A DNA stretch of 7,624 bases from Actinomyces sp. (GTDB lineage Bacteria; Actinomycetota; Actinomycetes; Actinomycetales; Actinomycetaceae), in NCBI GenBank assembly GCA_012837655.1, contig DUQT01000180.1, positions 1 to 7,624 of the forward strand, in the 5' to 3' direction. A program made the position numbers and the translations under genes. Shown here piece by piece: positions 1 through 6,998 of the stretch (positions are counted from its first letter, which is position 1; each line of letters starts with the position of its first letter). The notes under the pieces are model-generated. The model made no database searches, was not told the DNA's origin, and worked only from the letters and a program-made list of their open reading frames with translations.

Positions 1-1014
1 ACAGGCTGTTCATCTGCCGACAAGGGGGCAGGCCAGGACACTGATCAGGGTGTCGACGAACAGAACTCAGAGGTCGTAGTAATCTCCTACGACTCGATGG
101 ACATCCCAGAAGATCTCATCGCCCAGTTTAAGGAAGAAACCGGCTACGACCTCAGCGTCAAACAGTTGGGATCGGGCGGGGAACTCGTGAACCAACTAGT
201 TCTTTCAAAGGACAACCCGATGGGTGACGTCGCATTCGGCGTCGACAACTTGTCCGTATACCGCGCCGTTGAACAGGGCGTTTTTTCCGAGGACGCTCCT
301 GAGCTTGACGATTGGGCAAAAGACCAGCAGATTGACGGAGCTCCCGGCCTCGTACCCTATGACCAGGGCGATGTTTGCATCAACGTTGACCACGAGTGGT
401 TCAAAGAAAACGGTGTTGACGAGCCAGTCACTCTTGAAGACCTTGCCGACCCGAAGTACAAGGATCTTCTGGTTGCGATGAACCCAACTTCGTCCTCGCC
501 GGGAATGGCATTCTTTGCCGCAACGGTGGGCGCGTTTGGTGACGACTGGACCGGATACTGGGAGAAGCTTCGCGACAACGGCGTGAAAATCACCAAGGGA
601 TGGTCGGACGCATTCAGCGTTGATTACACCGCAGGGGAAGGCGAGGGCGATCGTCCGCTCATGGTTTCTTACGCGTCGTCGCCGGCCTACACGGCTAATG
701 ATGACCTGACTGAATCCAGCACGGGAGCCCTATTGGATACCTGCTTCCACCAGGTCGAATACACCGGCGTGCTCGAGGGCGCGAAGAACCCCGAGGGCGC
801 AAAAGCCTTCATTAATTTCATGCTGCAAGTTCCGCAGCAGGAGCTGATTTCGGAAGCCAACTACATGCACCCGATTAACCCGGAGGCTAAGGCTCCCGAG
901 GCTCTGGAAAAGTTCGGCAAGATGGCGGACAACCCGCATCAGGTTGACGCAAAGACGATTTCGGAAAACCAGCAGGAGTGGCTGCTGGAGTGGACCGAAA
1001 TCATGAGCAAGTAG
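1..1014 (+). CDS. thiB: Thiamine ABC transporter substrate-binding lipoprotein ThiB (5' partial)
   Basis: This is the extracytoplasmic binding protein of a thiamine (or thiamine phosphate) ABC importer, tethered to the outer face of the membrane by lipid. The reading frame is open to the left edge, and its first codons read T-G-C-S-S, the end of a lipobox. The lipidated Cys is therefore codon 3, and only the signal peptide and start are missing. The 337 visible codons suit the family (about 330 residues in E. coli). ThiB-like segments in order are: SYDS (codons 29-32), DVAFGVDN (76-83), GWSDAF (200-205), SYASSPAY (223-230) and a CFHQVEY-type segment shortly after. The first internal ATG, at base 97, is not the real start because the conserved strand and the lipobox lie before it. 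Thiamine as ligand rests on these motifs and on the thiP/thiQ neighbours. A related Fe3+ or polyamine-type binding protein is less likely. Confidence 0.87.
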   Translation, partial: TGCSSADKGAGQDTDQGVDEQNSEVVVISYDSMDIPEDLIAQFKEETGYDLSVKQLGSGGELVNQLVLSKDNPMGDVAFGVDNLSVYRAVEQGVFSEDAPELDDWAKDQQIDGAPGLVPYDQGDVCINVDHEWFKENGVDEPVTLEDLADPKYKDLLVAMNPTSSSPGMAFFAATVGAFGDDWTGYWEKLRDNGVKITKGWSDAFSVDYTAGEGEGDRPLMVSYASSPAYTANDDLTESSTGALLDTCFHQVEYTGVLEGAKNPEGAKAFINFMLQVPQQELISEANYMHPINPEAKAPEALEKFGKMADNPHQVDAKTISENQQEWLLEWTEIMSK

Positions 1015-1033
1015 CAACGTCCTCGAAAATCGA

Positions 1034-2770
1034 ATGGACATGAAAACACGACGGGCGCCCGCAGATCGCGTCATCCCCCTGGTGGGATGGATTGTCGCGA
1101 TCGGGGTGCCCGTCGTGTTTTTGGCTATCTTCTTCCTGCTACCGACAGGAACGCTGGTGGGGCGCGGATTCGTCGGGAGCGACGGCGCGCTGGATCTGTC
1201 TGGATTCGCGGACGTCCTAACCAGGCCGCGCACCTGGCGAATCATTTGGCAAACCATTTGGATGTCAACGGTTGCCACGATCTTGAGCGTGGCAATAAGC
1301 CTGCCGGCCGCTTGGATTCTTTATAGAACGTCGTTCCCCCTGCGCGGTGTGATGCGCGGGATAGTGGCGGTTCCTTTCGTACTCCCGTCCGTCGTGGTTG
1401 GCGTTGCGTTCCGATCGATTTTCGTCGAGGGCGGGCCGCTGGGCTCCCTGCAACTGGATGGCACGCACTGGGCGATCATCGTGGGCATGGTGTTCTTTAA
1501 TTACTCTGTGGGAGTGCGAACCCTGGGGAACATGTGGGTGCGCCTGGACCCACGAGCTGAGGAGGCCGCAGCGGCGCTTGGCGCGCGACCCGTAAGAGTA
1601 TTTTTCACGGTGACACTTCCGCGTCTGATGCCGGCGTTGGCTTCAGCGGCTGCAGTTATTTTCTTGTTCTGCGCAACGTCGTTTGGATTGGTGCTGATCC
1701 TGGGTGGCACGCGCACACAAACTGTTGAAACAGAGATTTATTTTCTAACCACCGGACTGCTGGACCTGAGGTCAGCGTCAGTCTTGTCGATCGTTCAGCT
1801 GGTCGTCATTGCGTTGGCCCTGTGGATGGGGTCCGTGGCGCGCAGGGCAGGTGCTACGTCCCAAACAATGCGCACTGACTTGGAGCCTCGCCCGATTACG
1901 CGGGCAGATTTTCCGGCCCTGATCGCGACGGCCGTGCCTGTTGCGGCGTTGCTGATTGCGCCGCTGGCGTACCTGGTGTGGAGGTCCCTGCACAGGTCCG
2001 GGGAGTTCACGTTTGCAAACTACACCGCCCTTTTCGATGCGAACGCAACGAAGTTCTTGCAAGATGCCGTGATCGTATCAACGTGGCGTTCAATCGAGAT
2101 CGCCGCAGTCGCAATGGTTACAGCAGTGACCGTCGGAGTTCTTGTATCCGTAGTGGTCACGCGCCGCCCTCGAACAAAATTCGGCAAACGCGCACTTTCT
2201 GCATTGGACGCGCTGTTCATGCTACCGCTGGGAGTTTCTGCGGTCACGGTCGGATTCGGATTCCTAATCGCGTTGGATAAGCCGCCGATCGATTTGCGCG
2301 ACTCGTTCTTCCTGATCCCAATGGCGCAGGCAATGGTCGCCATTCCGCTGGTAGTCCGCGTAGTCACGCCAGTGTTGGCGTCGATCGATCCGCGCCAGCG
2401 CGAAGTCGCAACCGTCCTGGGCGCCGGCCCCGCACGCGCGCTGGCAACCGTGGAGGGCCCCTACGTTTTGCGTTCACTCACGATTGGAGCGGCGTTCGCG
2501 TTTTCCATGTCACTGGGCGAATTCGGCGCCACATCCTTCCTGGCCCGCCCCGGCACCCAAACCCTGCCCGTCGCGATCTACCGACTAATTTCCGAACCGG
2601 GCGCAACCGAGCAGGGCATGGCGCTCGCGGCGTCCGTTCTGCTCGCATTCCTGGCGGGATCCGTAATGGCCGTCGTGGAAGCGCTAGCTGACCGCCGGTC
2701 CGTGCGCTCAGCGGCGCCCTCGTTCCCCGGGAAAGGCAGTCGCACACCCCTAGAGAGGAAATCACGATGA
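1034..2770 (+). CDS. thiP: Thiamine ABC transporter permease ThiP (fused two-domain permease)
   Basis: This is the membrane channel subunit of the thiamine importer. The 578-residue protein is highly hydrophobic and contains two tandem permease halves, as in ThiP and FbpB-type permeases (E. coli ThiP is somewhat shorter). Each half carries the cytoplasmic EAA loop that docks on the ATPase: EEAAAALGA at residues 176-184 and EVATVLGAG at 457-465. The first membrane segment is about residues 14-38, and the arginine-rich C-terminal tail is cytoplasmic. It begins 19 bases after the thiB stop. No strong Shine-Dalgarno is visible, so the second in-frame ATG, 6 bases downstream at 1040, is an equally possible start. 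Its stop overlaps the thiQ start (ATGA), indicating translational coupling. Confidence 0.9.
   Translation: MDMKTRRAPADRVIPLVGWIVAIGVPVVFLAIFFLLPTGTLVGRGFVGSDGALDLSGFADVLTRPRTWRIIWQTIWMSTVATILSVAISLPAAWILYRTSFPLRGVMRGIVAVPFVLPSVVVGVAFRSIFVEGGPLGSLQLDGTHWAIIVGMVFFNYSVGVRTLGNMWVRLDPRAEEAAAALGARPVRVFFTVTLPRLMPALASAAAVIFLFCATSFGLVLILGGTRTQTVETEIYFLTTGLLDLRSASVLSIVQLVVIALALWMGSVARRAGATSQTMRTDLEPRPITRADFPALIATAVPVAALLIAPLAYLVWRSLHRSGEFTFANYTALFDANATKFLQDAVIVSTWRSIEIAAVAMVTAVTVGVLVSVVVTRRPRTKFGKRALSALDALFMLPLGVSAVTVGFGFLIALDKPPIDLRDSFFLIPMAQAMVAIPLVVRVVTPVLASIDPRQREVATVLGAGPARALATVEGPYVLRSLTIGAAFAFSMSLGEFGATSFLARPGTQTLPVAIYRLISEPGATEQGMALAASVLLAFLAGSVMAVVEALADRRSVRSAAPSFPGKGSRTPLERKSR
2752..2760 (+). 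promoter_or_regulatory. Ribosome binding site of thiQ
   Basis: The purine-rich AGAGAGGAA lies inside the last codons of thiP, about 6 bases before the thiQ ATG. It supports the ATG at 2767 and reinitiation through the 4-base overlap. Confidence 0.7.
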
Positions 2771-3762
2771 CCGATTCCAGCCTCGTCCTCGACGGAATTG
2801 ATGTGTATTACGGAGACGTTCACGCTGTAAAAAACGTGTCTATCACGCTGGAATCTGGCAAAATTCTGGCGCTACTGGGCGCGTCTGGGTCTGGAAAGTC
2901 GTCGCTCCTTCGCGCGATTGCGGGCTTGGAAAAGTCGAATGGGCGCGTAATTTTTGAGGGCGAGGACGTGGCTGACTTGCCCGTATATCGCAGGGGTTTC
3001 GGTTTGATGTTCCAAGACGGTCAGCTTTTTGGGCACCGAAATGTGGGGAGCAATGTTGCTTACGGTTTGAAGGGCCGACTGCCGAGGGATCAGTGGGATG
3101 CTCGCGTGAATGAACTGTTGGAAACGGTTGGTTTGCCGGGCTACGCGTCACGCGCTGTTTCAACGCTTTCGGGTGGGCAGGCGCAGCGGGTGGCGTTGGC
3201 GAGGGCGTTGGCTCCGCAGCCGCGCCTGCTGCTGTTGGACGAGCCGCTTTCAGCGTTGGATCGGGCTTTGCGTGAGCAGCTTTCAGTGGAGGTGCGCCAG
3301 ATCGTTCATAGGTCGCACACGACGGCGATTTATGTGACGCACGATCAGGATGAGGCATTCACGGTTGCTGACACGGTCGCGATCATGCACGAAGGCAACC
3401 TGGCGCGGATTGGTACACCGCAGGACGTTTGGATGGATCCGCAAACGGTGACTGTCGCACGATTCCTTGGGTATGGGCCGATCTTGAACCCCGAGCAGGC
3501 TTCCCAGTTTGGTGTTCATGTACCCGACGGAAAGCTCCTGGCGTGTGGGCCAGACGCTTGGCGTCCTGCTGCAGAAGGCGACGCTGAGGGTGGTGTCGCT
3601 ACGCGCATCGTTGAAGGACGAACAGTTCGCGGTGCTGAAGAAGTGCTGGTCGAATTCAGCGACGGCGTGACCGCGACCGTGTCGCTACCAATCGGAACAG
3701 ACTTAGGAACGCGCCTCAACATCGCGCTAGACGATCGCAAGTGTGCTGTTGTGACCGCGTAA
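2767..3762 (+). CDS. thiQ: Thiamine ABC transporter ATP-binding protein ThiQ-like, with C-terminal extension
   Basis: This is the cytoplasmic ATPase that powers the ThiB-ThiP importer. All nucleotide-binding motifs are intact: Walker A GASGSGKS (residues 38-45), Q-loop Gln83, signature LSGGQ (134-138), Walker B LLLLDEP (154-160), D-loop SALD (162-165) and H-loop His192. The segment IGTPQDVWMDP (215-225) is typical of importer ATPases of the CUT1/Fe/polyamine class. The remaining roughly 100 residues look like a TOBE-type domain, ending GTRLNIALDDRKCAVV. E. coli ThiQ (about 232 residues) lacks such a domain, so this protein resembles FbpC or PotA in architecture. The thiamine role comes from the operon. 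It overlaps thiP by 4 bases and has a good ribosome binding site. No terminator separates it from the convergent rarD gene. Confidence 0.85.
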   Translation: MTDSSLVLDGIDVYYGDVHAVKNVSITLESGKILALLGASGSGKSSLLRAIAGLEKSNGRVIFEGEDVADLPVYRRGFGLMFQDGQLFGHRNVGSNVAYGLKGRLPRDQWDARVNELLETVGLPGYASRAVSTLSGGQAQRVALARALAPQPRLLLLDEPLSALDRALREQLSVEVRQIVHRSHTTAIYVTHDQDEAFTVADTVAIMHEGNLARIGTPQDVWMDPQTVTVARFLGYGPILNPEQASQFGVHVPDGKLLACGPDAWRPAAEGDAEGGVATRIVEGRTVRGAEEVLVEFSDGVTATVSLPIGTDLGTRLNIALDDRKCAVVTA

Positions 3763-3766
3763 CCGG

Positions 3767-4729
3767 TTAGTCAGGGTCTCGCTCCTGGCGTTCTTTGCGC
3801 TTCCCGACGTGTGGTTGAGGGCCGCGCAGAGAATCCCAGGAAAGGATGATCAGGGCAACCCAGATTATTGCTGTTCCGATCCAACGGCCAAGCTCCATGT
3901 GTTCGTTGAAGATCCACACGCCAATGATCAACTGCATGATTGGGGAAACGAACTGCAAGAGTCCAAGCACGGACAGCGGCAAAGTTTTCGCAGCAGTCGC
4001 AAACATGATCAGCACGACCACCGTGATCACGCCTGCCCCGAACAGCAACAGTAGGTGCCCGGTCAGTTGCCAGGCTGTGGCGCCCTCGGAAATCAACGTT
4101 TGTACGGACGTGTCACCGCGTACGATTAACCAGATGTAAAACGCGATTAGGAACGGGGAAACTGCCGCGGTTTCGATCGCCATTCCCGCGACGACGGGCA
4201 CGTTACCGGAGATGCGTTTCTTAATGAGGCCGTAGATTCCAAAACTTACAGGCAACCCGATCGACACCCAGGGGATCGAGCCCAGCTGGATGACCATGAC
4301 GACTATTGCGAGCGCTCCCAGCGACATCGCAACAATCTGCGGGCGGGTGGGGCGTTCGCCCAGAAAAACGATCGCCAGGAAAACGGTGAACAGCGGGTTG
4401 ATGAAGTAGCCCAGCGCAGCGTTCACGGTTTGGCCGTTCAGGATCGCCCACACCCAAATCGACCAGTTAATGACTATCAACACGCCCGCGGCCAGCAGCG
4501 GAATCAGAGTCGACTTGTCGCTAATCAGCGGTCGAAGCTGTCCCCACCTGCCCGTCGTAGCCAGGAAAACTAGACAGAAAACCAGACCCCACACCGCGCG
4601 GTGACTAATCACCTCAAACGAACTGGCAGGCGCCATCAGCGCGAAATAAATGGGGAACAAACCCCACGAAACATAGGTTGCAAAACCAACGGCGAAACCG
4701 CGCCGCGACGTATTCACAGCTTCAGACAT
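3767..4729 (-). CDS. rarD: EamA/DMT-family permease RarD
   Basis: This is an inner-membrane transporter of the drug/metabolite superfamily, with about ten membrane segments arranged as two EamA repeats (roughly residues 10-150 and 160-300). RarD hallmarks are visible: SWGLFPIYF (21-29), SHRAVWG (42-48) and NWSIWVWA...LGYFINPL (88-113). The 320-residue length is normal, with a charged cytoplasmic tail at the end. RarD is named for chloramphenicol sensitivity, and its real substrate is not established. A possible Shine-Dalgarno AGGA lies 10 bases before the ATG, with a GGA closer in. A weak promoter could lie around 4755-4776 (TTGAGA followed by an AT-rich stretch), but spacing is poor. It converges on thiQ, with the two TAA stops only 4 bases apart. 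No functional link to thiamine uptake is shown. Confidence 0.88.
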   Translation of the reverse strand: MSEAVNTSRRGFAVGFATYVSWGLFPIYFALMAPASSFEVISHRAVWGLVFCLVFLATTGRWGQLRPLISDKSTLIPLLAAGVLIVINWSIWVWAILNGQTVNAALGYFINPLFTVFLAIVFLGERPTRPQIVAMSLGALAIVVMVIQLGSIPWVSIGLPVSFGIYGLIKKRISGNVPVVAGMAIETAAVSPFLIAFYIWLIVRGDTSVQTLISEGATAWQLTGHLLLLFGAGVITVVVLIMFATAAKTLPLSVLGLLQFVSPIMQLIIGVWIFNEHMELGRWIGTAIIWVALIILSWDSLRGPQPHVGKRKERQERDPD

Positions 4730-4822
4730 TCAATCCGATTCCTGAAAGAGCCCAATAATCACGCTCATTGTCTCAAATTTTCACGACGCAAGATTTTCGA
4801 GGGCGGTGCTGCGGCATGCATT

Positions 4823-4852
4823 AAGGCCCCGCCTGAAAACAGGCGGGGCCTT
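4823..4852 (-). terminator. Hairpin terminator after the DUF4921 gene
   Basis: A perfect 13-bp inverted repeat (arms AAGGCCCCGCCTG and its complement) surrounds a 4-base loop. It sits about 110 bases past the DUF4921 stop and 94 bases before the rarD start. On the minus strand the stem ends in TT followed by AATG, so there is almost no U-tract. Such bare-stem terminators are commonly proposed in actinobacteria. The rest of 4730-4960 holds no supportable gene. Confidence 0.7.
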
Positions 4853-4960
4853 GAACCTGGCGTGCGCGCTACGTCAGAACTGCATGTTTCGACCTGGACG
4901 AGATCATGGTGGCGTCGCGCAACTGAGCGGCAGGCCGGACAAACGGGCCGGTGTGACTAC

Positions 4961-6274
4961 TTAGCTAAGGTCGTCGGTTGAAATCCTGCACTCATCGCCC
5001 AGGCGCATGTCAGCGATCTTGCCCTCGTCGCGCAGTCGACGAAGTTCGGGTAGCACGCGGTCGCGCACACCCCACGGGTCGATGGTGTTGAGGTAGATGC
5101 GAGTACCGCCCTCGAAACCGGCCAAAGTGGAAATCCGCCACTTGATGAGTAGGCGCCAACGCATTGGCGACGCAATGTCGGGTGGGCGGTGGTACCACTC
5201 TTCGTTGCACGGCACGTCGCGACCGGTTGCCGCGTGGATGGCATGGACGAGGTCCGAGACGCCACGCATCTGCTCCTCAGTTGCTTCCCACGGGTTGTAG
5301 GACGGTCCCAGCGGCCAGATCGCGACGCTGGGGTAGCGGTGTCCAATCCCAGACAGGGCGACGGCGTGATCGTTCTGCGCCAGGATAAGGCCGCGCGTAA
5401 CTGCGACCTTCATGATCTTTTCGTAGATTTCAGGGTCGCGACGCAGGCGGCCGAGTTCCGCATCGGTCTGCACCGAATGGGCGTCAATTGCGACCAGCTG
5501 TTTGTGCAGGTGATCAAACGACGCGCCCGCGGGCTTCAACCAGTTTTGGAAGCACGCAACGTAGCGCACGTTTTCGTTCAAACCGTAGAGGTCTTCCATG
5601 GCCTCGGCGGTGAACTTCATGTACTGGTAGTGCTCTTCCGGCGTCAGCGTGCCTGACGAAGCCAGTTCCGCCGTGGACTGTCCGCCGGGTTCGTAGTGAT
5701 TTTTCGCGACGATGAGGTCGTGTCCCCCGGAGAAGAACCCCGAAGCTTCCGGCAAAAGCTGGGAATCATCCATCGCGTCGACTTCTTCGGCTGTCTTTCC
5801 CGAAGCCATGAGCCGCATCTTCACAACGCGCATTACGTGATCGTAGCCTTCAGAGCTTGCAAGATACTCAGCCATCCGCCGGTGCTCGGCCTCTGACGGC
5901 ACGTGCCCGTGGTTCAAATGCCAGTACTTGTAGGAAACGATCTCAAACAGGTTCGGGATACGCCGAAATTCCGCGGTTGTCTCACTGAGTTCAGACGCCG
6001 AAAGTCCTCGAAGTTTCTGCCAGCTACCGTCCTCGTGACGCACAATTCGCGCTTTTTCGGGCGGTGTTTCAAGGTAGCGATTTTCGCAGAACGCGCAGTA
6101 TTCGCCGTGCTTTTCGGGGTCGATGGGTTCAACGCTTTGCGTGGGGACTGTGAGAGGTCTATGTCCTCGACCTGGTACAGTCCAAACCTCCGTACCAGTG
6201 AGCATGTTCTTCTGTTTTACGGTTCCATCAGCCAACCGTTGGATGGCTTGATTATCTATTTGCTCTTTGGACAT
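4961..6274 (-). CDS. DUF4921 family protein, GalT/HIT-like nucleotidyltransferase fold
   Basis: This 437-residue soluble protein resembles galactose-1-phosphate uridylyltransferase (GalT) but is longer than the roughly 350-residue classical enzyme. Seen in sequence: a YCAFC pair (Cys60, Cys63) placed like the GalT zinc cysteines; an IPNLFEIVS segment (from residue 106) like the GalT PNLFP region; further candidate metal ligands His119, His122, His185 and His193; and an N-x(4)-AGAS-x2-HLHKQ block (Asn244, His255-Gln259) matching the HxHxQ active site, in which the second His (257) would carry the nucleotidyl group. By homology it should transfer a nucleotide between sugar phosphates or split dinucleotides, but its substrate is unknown. 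There are no galactose genes around it. It stands alone between two terminators. The ATG is only 1 base past GGAGG, too close for a normal ribosome binding site (see the promoter at 6281). Confidence 0.82.
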   Translation of the reverse strand: MSKEQIDNQAIQRLADGTVKQKNMLTGTEVWTVPGRGHRPLTVPTQSVEPIDPEKHGEYCAFCENRYLETPPEKARIVRHEDGSWQKLRGLSASELSETTAEFRRIPNLFEIVSYKYWHLNHGHVPSEAEHRRMAEYLASSEGYDHVMRVVKMRLMASGKTAEEVDAMDDSQLLPEASGFFSGGHDLIVAKNHYEPGGQSTAELASSGTLTPEEHYQYMKFTAEAMEDLYGLNENVRYVACFQNWLKPAGASFDHLHKQLVAIDAHSVQTDAELGRLRRDPEIYEKIMKVAVTRGLILAQNDHAVALSGIGHRYPSVAIWPLGPSYNPWEATEEQMRGVSDLVHAIHAATGRDVPCNEEWYHRPPDIASPMRWRLLIKWRISTLAGFEGGTRIYLNTIDPWGVRDRVLPELRRLRDEGKIADMRLGDECRISTDDLS

Positions 6275-6280
6275 ACCTCC

Positions 6281-6286
6281 ACCCTA
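6281..6286 (-). promoter_or_regulatory. Putative -10 element of the DUF4921 gene, leaderless start
   Basis: TAGGGT fits the actinobacterial -10 pattern TANNNT and ends exactly 6 bases (GGAGGT) before the ATG. Transcription would then begin at or next to the A of the start codon. No convincing -35 is visible. The alternative is that AGGG within this stretch acts as a weak Shine-Dalgarno 7 bases from the ATG. Confidence 0.4.
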
Positions 6287-6340
6287 ATGGACCAAACTGG
6301 AACCCGCCCGAAAAAGGTCCGCGAAATAGAGTTTCGTTGC

Positions 6341-6373
6341 AACAAAAATCCTCGCGCATATATTGCGCGAGGA
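6341..6373 (-). terminator. Intrinsic terminator of the ACT-domain gene
   Basis: A perfect 10-bp stem (TCCTCGCGCA and its complement, 6349-6373) encloses a 5-base AT loop. On the minus strand it is followed directly by TTTTTGTT. It lies 49 bases past the ACT gene stop. This is the most canonical Rho-independent terminator in the window, and it separates the ACT gene from the DUF4921 gene. Confidence 0.85.
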
Positions 6374-6422
6374 CGTGGCTGGCGTCTGAACGCCTAATTC
6401 CCACTGGTTTAGTTGGGAAGCT

Positions 6423-6830
6423 CTAGTTAGGGAGCCAGCCCTGTGCCTGCTCCTTCAGATCGCGGAGGATCTCAAGAGCTTCGTCGGCCTTATCCACCTG
6501 GACGAACAGGTGATCGCGATGGAATCCCGCCAGCGAGTTGCACGTAATTGAGCGTGCAGCCAGGGTCTGGGCGATCATCGCCGTGATTCCTACCGACTGG
6601 AGCGAGGAGGGGACGTCCAATGAAATTCGAGCGAATCGATTATCGGTTGGTAGGCCTGCTTCGATGGCGCGATCCTCTGAAATGACGATGGTCATTCCTT
6701 CGTATTCGCGCACTGTTGCGAACGGTTCAACACCTTCCGGAATTTCGTCAAGGGCTACGAAAACGTAGATGCCTTGAGTCTTCAACTCCATCGATGCAAG
6801 TACATGATCGAGAGATTTATTAGCTGTCAT
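6423..6830 (-). CDS. ACT domain-containing protein (COG3602-like)
   Basis: This is a 135-residue cytoplasmic protein made of two ACT-like halves, matching the small ACT_3/ACT_7 type family of unknown function. The N-terminal half has GIYVFVAL (20-27) and a REYEGMTIVI strand (41-50). The C-terminal half has FARISLDV (66-73), the ACT turn SVGITAMIA (79-87), then I-T-C-N (95-98) and GFHRDHLFV (102-110). ACT domains usually bind amino acids, so a sensor or regulatory role is likely, but no ligand can be read from the sequence. No catalytic domain is attached. The ATG at 6830 is preceded by AGGT with almost no spacer, so the start may be leaderless or have a very short leader. It is divergent from hsp20 and has its own terminator. 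Confidence 0.82.
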   Translation of the reverse strand: MTANKSLDHVLASMELKTQGIYVFVALDEIPEGVEPFATVREYEGMTIVISEDRAIEAGLPTDNRFARISLDVPSSLQSVGITAMIAQTLAARSITCNSLAGFHRDHLFVQVDKADEALEILRDLKEQAQGWLPN

Positions 6831-6836
6831 ACCTGA

Positions 6837-6842
6837 ACGGTA
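6837..6842 (-). promoter_or_regulatory. Putative -10 element of the ACT-domain gene
   Basis: TACCGT fits TANNNT and lies 6 bases (TCAGGT) before the ATG, the same geometry as at the DUF4921 gene. A competing reading is GAGACA (6870-6875), a 17-base spacer and TATTTT (6847-6852), which would give a leader of about 10 bases. Either way the untranslated leader would be absent or very short. Confidence 0.35.
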
Positions 6843-6855
6843 TCGAAAAATACCG
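6838..6855. promoter_or_regulatory. Inverted repeat over the ACT gene promoter (possible operator)
   Basis: CGGTAT, 6 bases, then ATACCG form a perfect 6-bp dyad. It covers both candidate -10 elements of the ACT gene, which is where a repressor would bind. The cognate regulator is not identifiable. Confidence 0.35.
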
Positions 6856-6972
6856 AAACTTTGACCCTGTGTCTCACGAGGTGACTAGAACCGTGGTTGT
6901 CCGCAAGAACATAACGTTTTCTCAACGTTCGCGCCGTGAAAACCGGGTAGTTGTGTGCGTCGAAATTTCAGC

Positions 6973-6993
6973 CTTGAGTGAACTTGGCTCAAT
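6973..6993 (+). promoter_or_regulatory. HAIR-like operator (HspR binding site)
   Basis: The left arm CTTGAGT matches the HspR-associated inverted repeat (CTTGAGT-N7-ACTCAAG) exactly. After a 7-base spacer the right arm is GCTCAAT, matching 5 of 7. The symmetric core is TTGAG-N9-CTCAA. Its position upstream of a small heat-shock gene supports the call. Confidence 0.68.
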
Positions 6994-6998
6994 TTTAG

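Noticed and set aside
730..1278. A 182-residue minus-strand ORF across the thiB/thiP junction
   Set aside because: It is antisense to two well-supported genes, with no recognisable domain; it is a shadow ORF.
2843..3358. A 171-residue minus-strand ORF opposite thiQ
   Set aside because: It is rich in Pro, Ala and Ser, as expected for the reverse complement of a GC-rich gene, and thiQ has every ABC motif intact.
4601..4981. A 126-residue + strand ORF over the rarD start and the hairpin region
   Set aside because: It is antisense to the rarD N-terminus, reads through the 13-bp hairpin and the DUF4921 stop, and has low-quality, basic composition.
5189..5656. A 155-residue + strand ORF opposite the DUF4921 gene
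   Set aside because: The opposite strand encodes the conserved HLHKQ motif in this stretch; there is no independent support for this ORF.
6861..6889. TTGACC with TAGAAC as a + strand promoter for hsp20
   Set aside because: The spacer is 19 bases, the -10 match is poor, and the start would lie far upstream of the heat-shock operators.
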